DNA of 64,000 nt from Micromonospora chersina (GTDB lineage: Bacteria; Actinomycetota; Actinomycetes; Mycobacteriales; Micromonosporaceae): the NCBI RefSeq assembly GCF_900091475.1, contig NZ_FMIB01000002.1:1922001-1986000 (forward strand), written 5' to 3'. A program made the translations under genes and the position numbers. Below the pieces are notes generated by a model that saw nothing but the letters and a program-made list of their open reading frames with translations, did no database searches and was not told where the DNA came from. This document shows positions 51,211 through 59,375 of this stretch, piece after piece; position 1 is the stretch's first letter; each line of letters begins with the position of its first letter.

Positions 51211-52644
51211 ATGTACACGGTTGCGCAGCTCATAGGTGGAGTCTGGGGTGCCGGTGGTGAGGGGGGCGAGCTGGTCGTACACGATCCAGCCGACGGCTCC
51301 CCGGTGACCACCGTGCCGGTGGCGACGGCGGACGAGGTGGCCAAGGCGGTCGAGGCGGCCCGCGGCGCGGCGGCGGAGTGGGCGGCGACGGCCCCGGCGG
51401 AACGGGCGGCGGCGCTGCACCGCGCGGCCGACGCGGTCGAGGCCGCCGCCGACGAGCTGGCGCAGGCCACCACGGCGGAGATGGGCAAACCCCTGGACGA
51501 CGCGCGCGGTGGCGTGGCGGCGGGCATCGGCACCCTGCGACAGTACGCCGAACTCGGCCCGGTGCGGGGCGGGCGTACCCTGCACGGCGCTCCCTCGGCG
51601 CTGGACTTCATGGCCCCCGAGCCACGCGGCGTGGTCGCCGCGATCACCCCCTGGAACGACCCGGTGGCGGTGTCCTGCGGCCTGCTCGGCGCGGCCCTGG
51701 TCACCGGCAACGTGGTGCTGTACAAGCCGAGCGAGCGCACCCCGGCGACCGGCTGGCTGCTGGCCCGGGCCCTGGACCAGGCGCTGCCGGCCGGCGTGCT
51801 GTCGCTGCTCACCGGTGGCGCCGAGGTGGGCGCGGCGCTGGCCGGCCAGGACGTGGACGTGGTGGCCCACGTCGGCTCGACCGCCACCGGCCGCGCCATC
51901 GCCGCCGCCGGCGCCCGCACCGGCGCGAAGGTGCTGCTGGAGAACGGCGGCAGTGACCCCCTCGTGGTGGACGCCGGCGTGGATCCGGTCTGGGCGGCCG
52001 AGCAGGCGGCGCTGGGCTGCTTCGCCAATGCCGGGCAGATCTGCGTCGCGGTGGAGCGGATCTACGTGCACCGCGACGTGGCCGAGGACTTCGTCGACGC
52101 GCTGGTGGAGCGGGCCGAGGCCCTTTCCGTGGGCCCCGGCCGGGACCCGGGGACCCAGCTCGGGCCGCTTGTCGACCGGCGGCACCGGGACCACGTGCAC
52201 GGCCAGGTCACCGCGGCGGTGGCCGAGGGGGCGCGGGTACGCACCGGCGGCTCCGTGCCGGACGGGCCGGGCGCGTTCTACCCGGCGACGGTGGTCAGCG
52301 ACTGCCGGCACGAGATGGTGCTGGTCCGCGAGGAGACCTTCGGCCCGGTCGCCCCGGTGGTCGTGGTCGACTCGTTCAGCGAGGGTCTGCGCTGCGCGGC
52401 GGACTCCCCGTACGGGCTGGCCGCCACGGTCCTGACCGGCTCGATGAGCCACGCGCACCGGGCCTGGCGGGAACTGCCGGTGGGCACGGTCAAGGTCAAC
52501 GCGGTGTTCGGGGGTGCGCCGGGTGGCGCCGCGCAGCCGCGCCGCGGCAGCGGCCAGGGCTTCGGGTACGGCCCGGAGCTGCTGGACGAGTTCAGCACGG
52601 TGAAGGCGGTGCACATCGAGGCCCCGGGCGGCGGCCACTGGTGA
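51211..52644 (+). CDS. NAD(P)-dependent aldehyde dehydrogenase
   Basis: The 477-residue protein has the general-base Glu in VLLENGGSDPLVVDAG (ALDH usual ELGG is ENGG here), the nucleophile Cys in ANAGQICVAVERIYVH and the adenine-binding ITPWNDPVAVSCG with VLYKPSERTPATG. Typical ALDH length and order. The substrate is unknown. Transcribed from a SigB-like promoter and ended by a strong hairpin, so monocistronic. It could detoxify aldehydes formed in oxidative stress. Confidence 0.94.
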   Translation: MYTVAQLIGGVWGAGGEGGELVVHDPADGSPVTTVPVATADEVAKAVEAARGAAAEWAATAPAERAAALHRAADAVEAAADELAQATTAEMGKPLDDARGGVAAGIGTLRQYAELGPVRGGRTLHGAPSALDFMAPEPRGVVAAITPWNDPVAVSCGLLGAALVTGNVVLYKPSERTPATGWLLARALDQALPAGVLSLLTGGAEVGAALAGQDVDVVAHVGSTATGRAIAAAGARTGAKVLLENGGSDPLVVDAGVDPVWAAEQAALGCFANAGQICVAVERIYVHRDVAEDFVDALVERAEALSVGPGRDPGTQLGPLVDRRHRDHVHGQVTAAVAEGARVRTGGSVPDGPGAFYPATVVSDCRHEMVLVREETFGPVAPVVVVDSFSEGLRCAADSPYGLAATVLTGSMSHAHRAWRELPVGTVKVNAVFGGAPGGAAQPRRGSGQGFGYGPELLDEFSTVKAVHIEAPGGGHW

Positions 52645-52646
52645 AC

Positions 52647-52697
52647 GCGACGACGGGAGCCCGGGACCTGCGCGGTTCCGGGCTCCCGTGTCGTCGC
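52647..52697. terminator. Bidirectional hairpin between ALDH and ChaB-like genes
   Basis: GCGACGACGGGAGCCCGG pairs with CCGGGCTCCCGTGTCGTCGC with one bulged base, a very stable stem serving both convergent genes. Confidence 0.8.
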
Positions 52698-52704
52698 GGG
52701 CAAG

Positions 52705-53109
52705 TCAGCGGCCGCCGCGCGCCTCGCGGGTGGCCTTGTCGTTCGCCTTCTCGATCGCCTTGACCAGTTCCGGCTTGGTCATCCGGGACCGGCCCGGCAC
52801 GTCGAGCTTCTTGGCCACCTCCATGAGGTGTTCCTTCTTCGCGTTGGCGTCCACCCCGGCGGCCGTGGGAGCCCGCCGGGCGGGGCCACCGCCGGCCGCC
52901 TGCCGGTCGCTCGGGCCCTTGCGCCCCTTCGGCTCCCAGTGGTCGCCGACCTTCTCGAACTCGTGCTTCACCGCGGCGAAGGCGGTGCGGTGCGCCCGCT
53001 CCCCCTCGCCGTACGTCTCGACCGCCGAGTCGTGCGTCTTCTCCCAGGTGCGCTGCGCCTTCGCCGGGGAGCGTCGCAGCGTGCTGGGCAGTACCTCGCG
53101 CCCGGGCAT
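52705..53109 (-). CDS. ChaB-domain protein with Rho-N-like C-terminus
   Basis: The 134-residue protein begins MPGREVLPSTLRRSPAKAQR and has the ChaB block WEKTHDSAVETYGEGERAHRTAF (split), KHEFEKVGDHWEPKG. A linker leads to a SAP/Rho-N-like helix-extended-helix (LMEVAKKLDVPGRSRMTKPELVKAIE), a nucleic-acid-binding module. ChaB proteins are small and poorly understood (annotated as cation transport regulators). Divergent from brkB, both with SigB-like promoters. Likely stress-induced. Confidence 0.9.
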   Translation of the reverse strand: MPGREVLPSTLRRSPAKAQRTWEKTHDSAVETYGEGERAHRTAFAAVKHEFEKVGDHWEPKGRKGPSDRQAAGGGPARRAPTAAGVDANAKKEHLMEVAKKLDVPGRSRMTKPELVKAIEKANDKATREARGGR

Positions 53110-53143
53110 CTCGTCCTCCTCCGTCTGCGTCGATCCGATATCC

Positions 53144-53168
53144 GTTCCCGGTGGGCCACCGCGCAAAC
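53144..53168 (-). promoter_or_regulatory. SigB-like promoter of the ChaB-like gene
   Basis: On the minus strand GTTT (53168-53165), 15 bases, GGGAAC (53149-53144). Confidence 0.5.
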
Positions 53169-53177
53169 CGGCGGCCG

Positions 53178-53203
53178 GTTTGTCGATTTCCGTCGTGGGG
53201 TAC
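53178..53203 (+). promoter_or_regulatory. SigB-like promoter of the BrkB-like gene
   Basis: GTTT (53178-53181), 16 bases, GGGTAC (53198-53203). A leader of about 45 bases with GGAGGAGG follows before ATG 53254. Confidence 0.6.
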
Positions 53204-53253
53204 CGCCGGGCCACGTGCCGGAGGTGCGCCCGGCGCGCGCGGAGGAGGCGGTC

Positions 53254-54231
53254 ATGGCGGCGACGACGGATGCGGAGGCCGGCGGCCGGCAGCGGGCTCG
53301 GATCCCCCGCCGGGTACGCCAGTTGAGCTGGGCCACCTGGCGCGGGGTGCTGGTCCGCGCCGGGCGCAACTTCGTGAAGGACAACTGCGCGGACTGGGCC
53401 GCCGCGCTCACCTACTACGGGGTGCTGGCGCTCTTCCCCTCGACGATCGTGGTGGTCGCCCTGGTCGGGCTGGTCTCCGACGGGCCGCGCACCGTGGACA
53501 CCGTGATCGACCTGGCCCGGGAGATCGGCGCCGGTTCGGTGGTCGGCAACGACGCCTTCGTCACCGTGGTGCGCAACGTGGTGGAGCAGCAGGGCTCGGC
53601 GAAGGTGCTGCTGAGCTTCGGTCTGCTCGGCGCGCTCTGGTCGGCGTCCGGGTTCATCGGCGCGTTCACCCGGGCCTCCAACGCGATCTACGGCGTCGAG
53701 GAGGGCCGGCCGTTCTACCGGCTGCGGCCGGTGCAGATCGGGCTCGCCGGGGTGTCGTTGGTGCTGCTCGCCGTGGTGGCGGTGGGGCTGATCGTCAGCG
53801 GCCCGGTCACCGACTTCGTGGGCGACCGGCTGCACGCCGGCGGGCTGACCCGCACCGTGTGGACGGTGGCGAAGTGGCCGTTGCTCGCGCTGGTGGCGAT
53901 GACCCTGCTGTCGCTGCTGTTCTGGATCGCCCCGAACGTCCGGCAGCCCTGGTTCCGCTGGCTCACGCCGGGCGGGGCGCTGGCCCTGCTGGCCTGGGTG
54001 GTCGCCTCCTTCGGCTTCGGCCTCTACGTGGCCAACTTCGGCTCGTACGACGTGACGTACGGCAGCCTGGGCGCGGTCATCGCCTTCCTGGTGTGGCTGT
54101 ACCTGTCGAACTGCGCGCTCATGCTGGGCGTGCAGGTCAACGCGGAACTCCAGCGGGGCCGGATGATCCAGGCCGGCGTCGCGCATCCGGACGAGCCGGT
54201 CCTGGCGCCCCGTGCCCCGGCCGACTCCTGA
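53254..54231 (+). CDS. YihY/BrkB-family membrane protein
   Basis: The 325-residue protein from ATG 53254 (SD GGAGGAGG) has about six membrane helices with the family blocks DNCADWAAALTYYGVLALFP, LWSASGFIGAFTRASNAIYGVEE (split) and a C-terminal YGSLGAVIAFLVWLYLSNCALMLGVQVNAEL. BrkB/YihY proteins are inner-membrane proteins of uncertain transport or envelope role, once annotated as RNase BN. Likely stress-induced. Precedes a DUF2795/SRPBCC pair. Confidence 0.92.
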   Translation: MAATTDAEAGGRQRARIPRRVRQLSWATWRGVLVRAGRNFVKDNCADWAAALTYYGVLALFPSTIVVVALVGLVSDGPRTVDTVIDLAREIGAGSVVGNDAFVTVVRNVVEQQGSAKVLLSFGLLGALWSASGFIGAFTRASNAIYGVEEGRPFYRLRPVQIGLAGVSLVLLAVVAVGLIVSGPVTDFVGDRLHAGGLTRTVWTVAKWPLLALVAMTLLSLLFWIAPNVRQPWFRWLTPGGALALLAWVVASFGFGLYVANFGSYDVTYGSLGAVIAFLVWLYLSNCALMLGVQVNAELQRGRMIQAGVAHPDEPVLAPRAPADS

Positions 54232-54284
54232 CCGGGATTCGTCCCGTTTCCGGAGCCGATGACCGGCTCGACCGGCGGCCGTCG

Positions 54285-54309
54285 GTTTACCGGCGGCCCC
54301 CTCGGGCAT
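54285..54309 (+). promoter_or_regulatory. SigB-like promoter of the DUF2795 gene
   Basis: GTTT (54285-54288), 15 bases, GGGCAT (54304-54309). Confidence 0.45.
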
Positions 54310-54319
54310 GTCTGTCGGC

Positions 54320-54736
54320 ATGGAACGAGTCAGCAGCAAGCACTCGCCCAGGGTTGACGACAACATGGCTCAGGACGTCAGCGGCCTGGTCCAGGGGCCG
54401 GGAGCCGCGGGCTCCCGCGTCCAGGAGTCCCGCCAGCCGGAGCCGGCCGGCGAGGACCAGCCGGAGCCGAAGACGCTCACGGCCGGCCCGAGCCGCGGCG
54501 GCAACCCGCAGGGAATGAGCATGGACGACGTCGAGGCGCGCAGTCGGCTCGGCCGGTTCATCACCATGAGCGCCCTGCCCGGCGACCGCGACACGCTGGT
54601 GGCCAACGCCCGGGAGAACCAGGCGCCCGACGACATCATCACCGCCCTGGAAGGACTGCCCGAGGGCACCCGCTACCAGACGGTTTCCGAGGTGTGGGCG
54701 GCACTGGGCCACAAGAACGAGACGACGCGCTGGTGA
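54320..54736 (+). CDS. DUF2795 protein
   Basis: About 138 residues from ATG 54320 (54308 and 54365 are alternatives). The N-terminal part is disordered and polar (SSKHSPRVDDNMAQDVSG). The C-terminal DUF2795 domain has LPGDRDTLVANARENQAPDDIITALEGLP (split). Such proteins are common in actinobacterial stress regulons. The molecular role is unknown. The predicted transcription start is only a few bases before 54320, suggesting a leaderless message. Followed by an SRPBCC gene 55 bases later. Confidence 0.85.
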   Translation: MERVSSKHSPRVDDNMAQDVSGLVQGPGAAGSRVQESRQPEPAGEDQPEPKTLTAGPSRGGNPQGMSMDDVEARSRLGRFITMSALPGDRDTLVANARENQAPDDIITALEGLPEGTRYQTVSEVWAALGHKNETTRW

Positions 54737-54791
54737 CCGGGCCGGATCACCGGCCTGTGACAGAGAACCGGCGGAACAGGAGGAATCTCAG

Positions 54792-55253
54792 ATGAGCGGC
54801 GTTATGGAACACGTGGACGTGGCCGTCCCGATCCGGACCGCCTACGACCAGTGGACGCAGTTCGAGGAGTTCCCGCACTTCATGGAGGGCGTGCAGGAGG
54901 TTCGGCAGCTCTCCGACACGATGACCCACTGGACGGTGGAGATCGCGGGCGTGAAGCGCGAGTTCGACGCCGAGATCACCGAGCAGTTGCCGGACGAGCG
55001 GGTGGCGTGGCGCTCCACCGGGGGCACCCAGCAGGCCGGTGTGGTGACCTTCCACCGCCTGGACGAGGGGAACACCCGGGTCACGCTGCAGATGGAGTTC
55101 GAGCCGCACGGCGTGGTCGAGAAGGCCGGCGACAAGCTGGGCGTGGTGGACCGACGCACCAAGGGCGACCTCACGCGGTTCAAGCAGTTCATCGAGCGGC
55201 GCGGTCAGGAGACCGGCGCCTGGCGCGGCTCGGTCGACCGACCGACCCCCTGA
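54792..55253 (+). CDS. SRPBCC-family protein (polyketide cyclase/dehydrase-like)
   Basis: The 153-residue protein has an excellent ribosome site (AGGAGGAATCTCAG) and the SRPBCC pattern VMEHVDVAVPIRTAYDQWTQFEEFPHFMEGV (split) and VTLQMEFEPHGVVEKAGDKLG. Related actinobacterial proteins bind lipids. Function unknown. Same strand as DUF2795, with which it may be co-transcribed, and ended by a perfect hairpin. Confidence 0.92.
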   Translation: MSGVMEHVDVAVPIRTAYDQWTQFEEFPHFMEGVQEVRQLSDTMTHWTVEIAGVKREFDAEITEQLPDERVAWRSTGGTQQAGVVTFHRLDEGNTRVTLQMEFEPHGVVEKAGDKLGVVDRRTKGDLTRFKQFIERRGQETGAWRGSVDRPTP

Positions 55254-55274
55254 CCCGTCCCCCTACGCGAACCT

Positions 55275-55304
55275 CGATGGCCGCCGGTGCTCCGGCGGCC
55301 ATCG
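55275..55304 (+). terminator. Terminator after the SRPBCC gene
   Basis: CGATGGCCGCCGG and CCGGCGGCCATCG form a perfect 13-bp stem around TGCT. Confidence 0.75.
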
Positions 55305-55320
55305 CCGCGTCCGGCGGGCC

Positions 55321-55345
55321 GTTTGCGATCATCCGGCCCGGGTAC
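55321..55345 (+). promoter_or_regulatory. SigB-like promoter of the 87-residue protein
   Basis: GTTT (55321-55324), 15 bases, GGGTAC (55340-55345), a textbook match. The ATG at 55355 is nine bases on, so the transcript is nearly leaderless. Confidence 0.65.
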
Positions 55346-55354
55346 CGCAGGGGA

Positions 55355-55618
55355 ATGACCGACAACGACAGCCACGTGTGGCGCGACGAGGAACGCACTC
55401 CCCTGCACGAGCTGGACCGGGCGATCGCCCGGTCGACCCTCGACGGGCAGGCCGACGACGCCACCGGCAACGACGCCGGTGAGGAGGCCGCGTTCGGGCA
55501 CGGGCCGGAGGCGGTGGACCGGGGCGCCGGCCCGGAGGCCGAGCGGCGGGAGATGACCGACGCGGACCGGGCGTACCGGCCGTCGACCACCGGCCGGACC
55601 GGCCCGGACACCATGTGA
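55355..55618 (+). CDS. Small acidic hypothetical protein
   Basis: The 87-residue, highly charged protein begins MTDNDSHVWRDEERTPLHELDRAI and ends in ...TGRTGPDTM. No membrane segment, probably disordered. Monocistronic between two hairpins. The strong upstream SigB-like site makes a stress role likely. It has no known family that I recognise. Confidence 0.7.
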   Translation: MTDNDSHVWRDEERTPLHELDRAIARSTLDGQADDATGNDAGEEAAFGHGPEAVDRGAGPEAERREMTDADRAYRPSTTGRTGPDTM

Positions 55619-55624
55619 GCCCGT

Positions 55625-55653
55625 CCCCCGGGCGCGCGGGCGTGGCCCGGGGG
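55625..55653. terminator. Bidirectional hairpin between convergent genes
   Basis: CCCCCGGGC and GCCCGGGGG separate the small acidic protein and the MFS transporter. Confidence 0.55.
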
Positions 55654-55665
55654 TGCGATCGTCGG

Positions 55666-56904
55666 TCAGGCCGCCGGGAGGGCGCGGCGGTCGCCGGCGG
55701 CGTGCAGGGCGACGAGCGCGACCGTGAGCACCACAAGCGTCGGGCCGAGCGCGGCCACCGAGACCCGGGCCAGCAGCACCCCGACCGCGGCCGGCACCAG
55801 GGCCGCGCCCAGGCCGGCCGCGCCGATCTGCAGGCCGATGGTCCGGTCCGCGTGGTCGCGGCCCACCCGTTCCGCCGTGGTCAGGGTGAGCAGCGGGAAG
55901 ACCGGGGCCGCCGCGAAGCCCACCACGAGCAGGCCGGCGACGGTCACCCAGCCCGGCGCGGGCAGCGCCACGAGCACCGCTCCCCCGGCCATGCCGAGCA
56001 GGCTGCCGCGCAGCACCCGGGCGGTGCCCAGCCGCTCCGCGACCACTCCCTGCACGACCCTCCCGACGAACAGGCTGCCCCAGTAGCCGGAGACGCAGAG
56101 CCCGGCGACCGCGGCGGAAAGCCCCCGACCCTCGGTGAGCAGCAGGAACGCCCAGAGGCCGGTGGACACCTCGATGGCCACGTAGACGGCGAAGGCGGCC
56201 CCGCCGAGCCAGACGGCCGGCAGCCGCAGCGTCGCGCCGACGGAGCTCCGGCGGGCGGCCGGCGCGGCCTCGGCGGGCCCGCCGGGCACCACCTGCGGGG
56301 CGATCGGATCGGGTGGCAGGGGCGCGCCGGCCGGCGGGCCGGCCCGCCAGAGCCGCACGGTGAGCGCGAACGCGGTGGCCAGGGCGAGCTGGGCGGCGGC
56401 GACCACGGCGTACCCCCAGCGCCAGCTCAGGCCGGCGCCGAGCACCGCGGTCATGATCAGTGGACCGATCGCCACGCCGAGCCCGAAGAACGCGTGCATC
56501 CAGTTCATGTGCCGGGCGCCGAAGGCGGCGGCGGCGTACGCGTTCAGCCCGGCGTCGATCGCCCCGGAGCCGAGCCCGAGCACCAGCGCGAAGCCCACCA
56601 TGACGGCGAGCGCGGGGGTGGACGCGTAGCCGGTCAGGGCGACGCCGGCCAGCACGGTGCTGCCGGCGAGCAGCCAGCCGACGCCGAGCCGGGCGAGCGT
56701 GAACCCGGCGAGCACGCTGGAGGTCAGGTAGGCCACCGTGCCGGCCGTGAGGACCACGCCGACGGCCTCGGTGGGCACTCCCAGGTCCCGCCGGATGGAG
56801 GGCCAGCCGACCCCGATGAGGCCGTCGGGCAGGCCGAGGCTGACGAAGGCGAGGTAGGCCAGGAGCAGCAGCGCGGGGCGCGGTGGAGCGGGAGGGCGGG
56901 ACAC
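55666..56904 (-). CDS. MFS transporter
   Basis: About 412 residues from GTG 56904. Twelve hydrophobic segments are visible, with the MFS loop motifs AGFTLARLGVGW (after TM2) and GRVVQGVVAERLGTAR between the halves. The first helix contains LLLLAYLAFVSLGLPDGLIG, like the FucP/sugar-type or YfmO-like groups. The substrate is unknown. Longer upstream frames would add an unlikely basic leader. Divergent from a small membrane protein. Confidence 0.9.
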   Translation of the reverse strand: MSRPPAPPRPALLLLAYLAFVSLGLPDGLIGVGWPSIRRDLGVPTEAVGVVLTAGTVAYLTSSVLAGFTLARLGVGWLLAGSTVLAGVALTGYASTPALAVMVGFALVLGLGSGAIDAGLNAYAAAAFGARHMNWMHAFFGLGVAIGPLIMTAVLGAGLSWRWGYAVVAAAQLALATAFALTVRLWRAGPPAGAPLPPDPIAPQVVPGGPAEAAPAARRSSVGATLRLPAVWLGGAAFAVYVAIEVSTGLWAFLLLTEGRGLSAAVAGLCVSGYWGSLFVGRVVQGVVAERLGTARVLRGSLLGMAGGAVLVALPAPGWVTVAGLLVVGFAAAPVFPLLTLTTAERVGRDHADRTIGLQIGAAGLGAALVPAAVGVLLARVSVAALGPTLVVLTVALVALHAAGDRRALPAA

Positions 56905-57071
56905 GGGGACCCATCCTGCCCGGCCCGTCGGGCCGGCCCGGGCGGTGGGTGACCGGGCCCTCAACCGAAAGGATAAAAAGTGCAATACGGACGGTCGAGA
57001 TAACGGACAGCCCATCCAGAATCGGCCGAACGGCTGACGGCGATGCCCCTGTCCCGCGCAAGACTTTCGGG

Positions 57072-57281
57072 ATGCAACAGGGCTCCGGTTTCCTCTCCCA
57101 GCGTCAGCGCCGCCTGGCGTGGCTCGGCTTCCTGCTCGCCGCGATCCAGGCGCCCGTCGCCGCCAAGCTGGTCGACGACAGCTCCTGGCTGTTCAGCCTC
57201 GTGGTGGCGCTCATGGTGGCGACCGTGATCATCGCCGACGACGGCGTCCGCCGCACGGCGCAGGCCCACTCCTCGGACTGA
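57072..57281 (+). CDS. Small membrane protein
   Basis: The 69-residue protein from ATG 57072 has two hydrophobic helices (LAWLGFLLAAIQAPVAAKLV and WLFSLVVALMVATVIIAD). No good SD is seen. The upstream region (56980-57060) is AT-rich and may hold the promoter. Ends exactly where the convergent hypothetical gene begins its stop. Unknown family. Confidence 0.6.
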   Translation: MQQGSGFLSQRQRRLAWLGFLLAAIQAPVAAKLVDDSSWLFSLVVALMVATVIIADDGVRRTAQAHSSD

Positions 57282-57728
57282 TCAGCCCTCGGCCGGGCGC
57301 GCCTCGTGACCCGGCCGCCCCGGGCTGCGGCGGCGTTCCTTCATCTCGGCCTCGTAGAGGTGCCGACGGCCGTCCACCAGCTCGTCGCGGGCCTGCCGGT
57401 CCAGCTCCCGGAAGAGCGCGTAGTACCCGTCGTCGAAATCCTCGACGATCTGGAAGGTCCAGCGGCCCGCGATGACGTTGCGGCCGAGCAGATCCCCCTC
57501 GATCCGCTCGGCGAGCCGTGGATGCCCGGCGGAGCGGAACAGCGACACCGCGTCGTCCAGCATCAGGTCGGCGTGCCCGATCAGCTGGTGCAGCGAGTAG
57601 AGGTGGCCGCGGGCCCGCTCGACGCACTCCAGCGCCTCGCTGAGCTTGCCCAGGGCCTCGACCGTGGCGTCACTCACGCCGGCCGGCCGGCGGTGCGCCT
57701 GGTCCGGTCCGTCCGCCTGCTGTCCCAT
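57282..57728 (-). CDS. Conserved actinobacterial hypothetical protein
   Basis: The 148-residue protein has a strong ribosome site (GGAGGAACGGA) at ATG 57728; GTG 57677 is an internal alternative. The helical core SDATVEALGKLSEALECVERARGHLYSLHQLIGHADLM (split) and NVIAGRWTFQIVEDFDDGYYALFRELD is, as I recall, widely conserved in Streptomyces and relatives without a known function. No membrane segments. The neighbours are unrelated. Confidence 0.85.
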   Translation of the reverse strand: MGQQADGPDQAHRRPAGVSDATVEALGKLSEALECVERARGHLYSLHQLIGHADLMLDDAVSLFRSAGHPRLAERIEGDLLGRNVIAGRWTFQIVEDFDDGYYALFRELDRQARDELVDGRRHLYEAEMKERRRSPGRPGHEARPAEG

Positions 57729-57892
57729 TCCGTTCCTCCGCGGGGTCGGCTGCGCGGTCTGCGCGGTTTCCTTCTGCCCCCGGACGCGCGGCTCAATCCC
57801 CGCGGCCGGGGGCCCGGCATCAGCCGGACGACCCGGGCATCGGCCGGTCGGCCGAGGTCGCCCCGCTCCCGGCGCGGCTAGCCTCGGTCACC

Positions 57893-58255
57893 ATGCGTGT
57901 GCCGAACAACCGGGTGGCGACCCGTTCCGCGGCGGTGGCCGCGAGGTCCAGCCTCACCACGCTCACCGCCGTCGTCGGCACCGCCGGCCTCGCGGCGGCC
58001 GCTGCCAACCCCGGCCTGCTCGCCGCGGTCGACCAGCACGCCGCCGCCGTCCGCGACAGCCTGCACGGCGACCGCCGCGGGCTGACCGTGGCGGCGCTCG
58101 CCGGGTACGCCGAGGGCATGCGCGACGCGGCGCGGGAGCACGGCTGGGTGCCGCCGGCCGAGCCGATCGACTGGTCGGAGCCGGACTGGGTGCTCACCCG
58201 CCTGCTCGCCGTCTGCCTGCTGACCCGCGCGCTGGACCCCCGCGACCTGGCCTGA
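57893..58255 (+). CDS. Small Ala-rich hypothetical protein (DUF6401-like)
   Basis: The 120-residue protein has AAAAANPGLLAAVDQHAAAVRD, LTVAALAGYAEGMRDAARE and an ending DWVLTRLLAVCLLTRAL. By memory it resembles the DUF6401 family, named from natural-product clusters. No such cluster is visible here. Soluble. Followed by a hairpin shared with the convergent channel gene. Confidence 0.7.
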   Translation: MRVPNNRVATRSAAVAARSSLTTLTAVVGTAGLAAAAANPGLLAAVDQHAAAVRDSLHGDRRGLTVAALAGYAEGMRDAAREHGWVPPAEPIDWSEPDWVLTRLLAVCLLTRALDPRDLA

Positions 58256-58264
58256 GACACGGCG

Positions 58265-58297
58265 GAGGGTGCCCGCGATCGCCCCGCGGACACCCTC
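58265..58297. terminator. Hairpin between convergent genes
   Basis: GAGGGTGCCCGCG and CGCGGACACCCTC pair at 12 of 13 positions. Confidence 0.65.
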
Positions 58298-58311
58298 GTC
58301 GCCCCGTTCTC

Positions 58312-59175
58312 TCAGCCGTTCGGCCGGCGGAACTGCTGGGTCTCGTCGCCCACGTTGCCGGACCGGTACGTGCCCTGCGCGCCGGACATCGACGACTGCG
58401 GCATGGCCGGGCTGGGCTGGCCGCCCCGGTCGGCCATCTGCCGCTCGTAGTCGCTGCGACCGGCGCCCTGCGCCTGGCGCTGCTGCTGGAACGCCCGGGA
58501 CTCCTCGGCGGCCCGGTTGAGCCACCCCTCCCAGCGGTTCTGCATCGGCTTGATGAGACCACCGCCGACGCCGACCACCAGGATGCCCGCGATCGTTCCG
58601 AGGAACGCGATGAGCACCGGCGTGGTGACCGTGGTGGCGATGCCCACCTGGTTCAGCGCGGCGATCACGCCGAGCGCCAGGATGAAGACCGCCGTCAGGT
58701 CCGCGAGCACCCGTCCGTACGAGAGCCCGCCGAGCGCGCCCGAGACCAGGTCCCGCACCGCGTTGGCGATGGCCGCGGCGATGACCACGATGACGATCGC
58801 CACGAAGGCCCGCGGCAGCCACGAGACCACGCCACGGATCAGGTCACTGATCGCGTTGGGTCCCCACACCCCGAAGGCGAACTGCAGGGTGAACAGCAGG
58901 ACCGCGTAGTAGGCCAACTTGGCCAGGATGTCGCTGGCGTCGTATCTCGTGCGTTCGAGCGCGCGTTTGATGCCGCCACGTTCGACGGCGCGGTCGAACC
59001 CCACCCGTTCCAGTGCCGCGTCCACGATTTTGAGGACGGCTCGGGCGATGAGCCAACCCACCACGAGGATCGCGATGAACGCGATGGCCCTCGGGATGAA
59101 GAGCAGCACCGACCTCCAGAAATCGGTCAGGGCGTCACCGATGTCGGCCTGCCCGACCGCGAGGGTTTTCGGCAT
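58312..59175 (-). CDS. Conserved TM-helix (mechanosensitive channel-like) protein
   Basis: About 287 residues from ATG 59175 (SD GGAGGG). Four membrane helices with TM-helix (PF05552) repeats: IPRAIAFIAILVVGWLIARAV, then RTRYDASDILAKLAYYAVLL and GLSYGRVLADLTAVFILALGV. This is the CmpX-type family. The C-terminus is Gln/Gly-rich and polar. It lacks the full MscS beta domain. Probably a stress-related membrane protein. A GCGT-N15-GGGTAT promoter lies 36 bases upstream. Confidence 0.9.
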   Translation of the reverse strand: MPKTLAVGQADIGDALTDFWRSVLLFIPRAIAFIAILVVGWLIARAVLKIVDAALERVGFDRAVERGGIKRALERTRYDASDILAKLAYYAVLLFTLQFAFGVWGPNAISDLIRGVVSWLPRAFVAIVIVVIAAAIANAVRDLVSGALGGLSYGRVLADLTAVFILALGVIAALNQVGIATTVTTPVLIAFLGTIAGILVVGVGGGLIKPMQNRWEGWLNRAAEESRAFQQQRQAQGAGRSDYERQMADRGGQPSPAMPQSSMSGAQGTYRSGNVGDETQQFRRPNG

Positions 59176-59210
59176 GTTGTCCCTCCTGTCGCGTGAACTG
59201 CGCCGCCCGC

Positions 59211-59235
59211 ATACCCGGTGGTTTCGGCAGCACGC
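59211..59235 (-). promoter_or_regulatory. SigB-like promoter of the TM-helix gene
   Basis: On the minus strand GCGT (59235-59232), 15 bases, GGGTAT (59216-59211). The -10 is perfect, the -35 weaker. Confidence 0.45.
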
Positions 59236-59375
59236 CGGGCCGACCGGGGGCAATTTCCCGACATGCCCGGCGGAACCGGCCCTGACCTGCCCTAACACCC
59301 GCGCCGACCCGGGTTGCCGGCCGACGCGGGCGCGTGATCGAAACCTGACCGCCAGGCTCCGGTTAGGCTGCGGTC

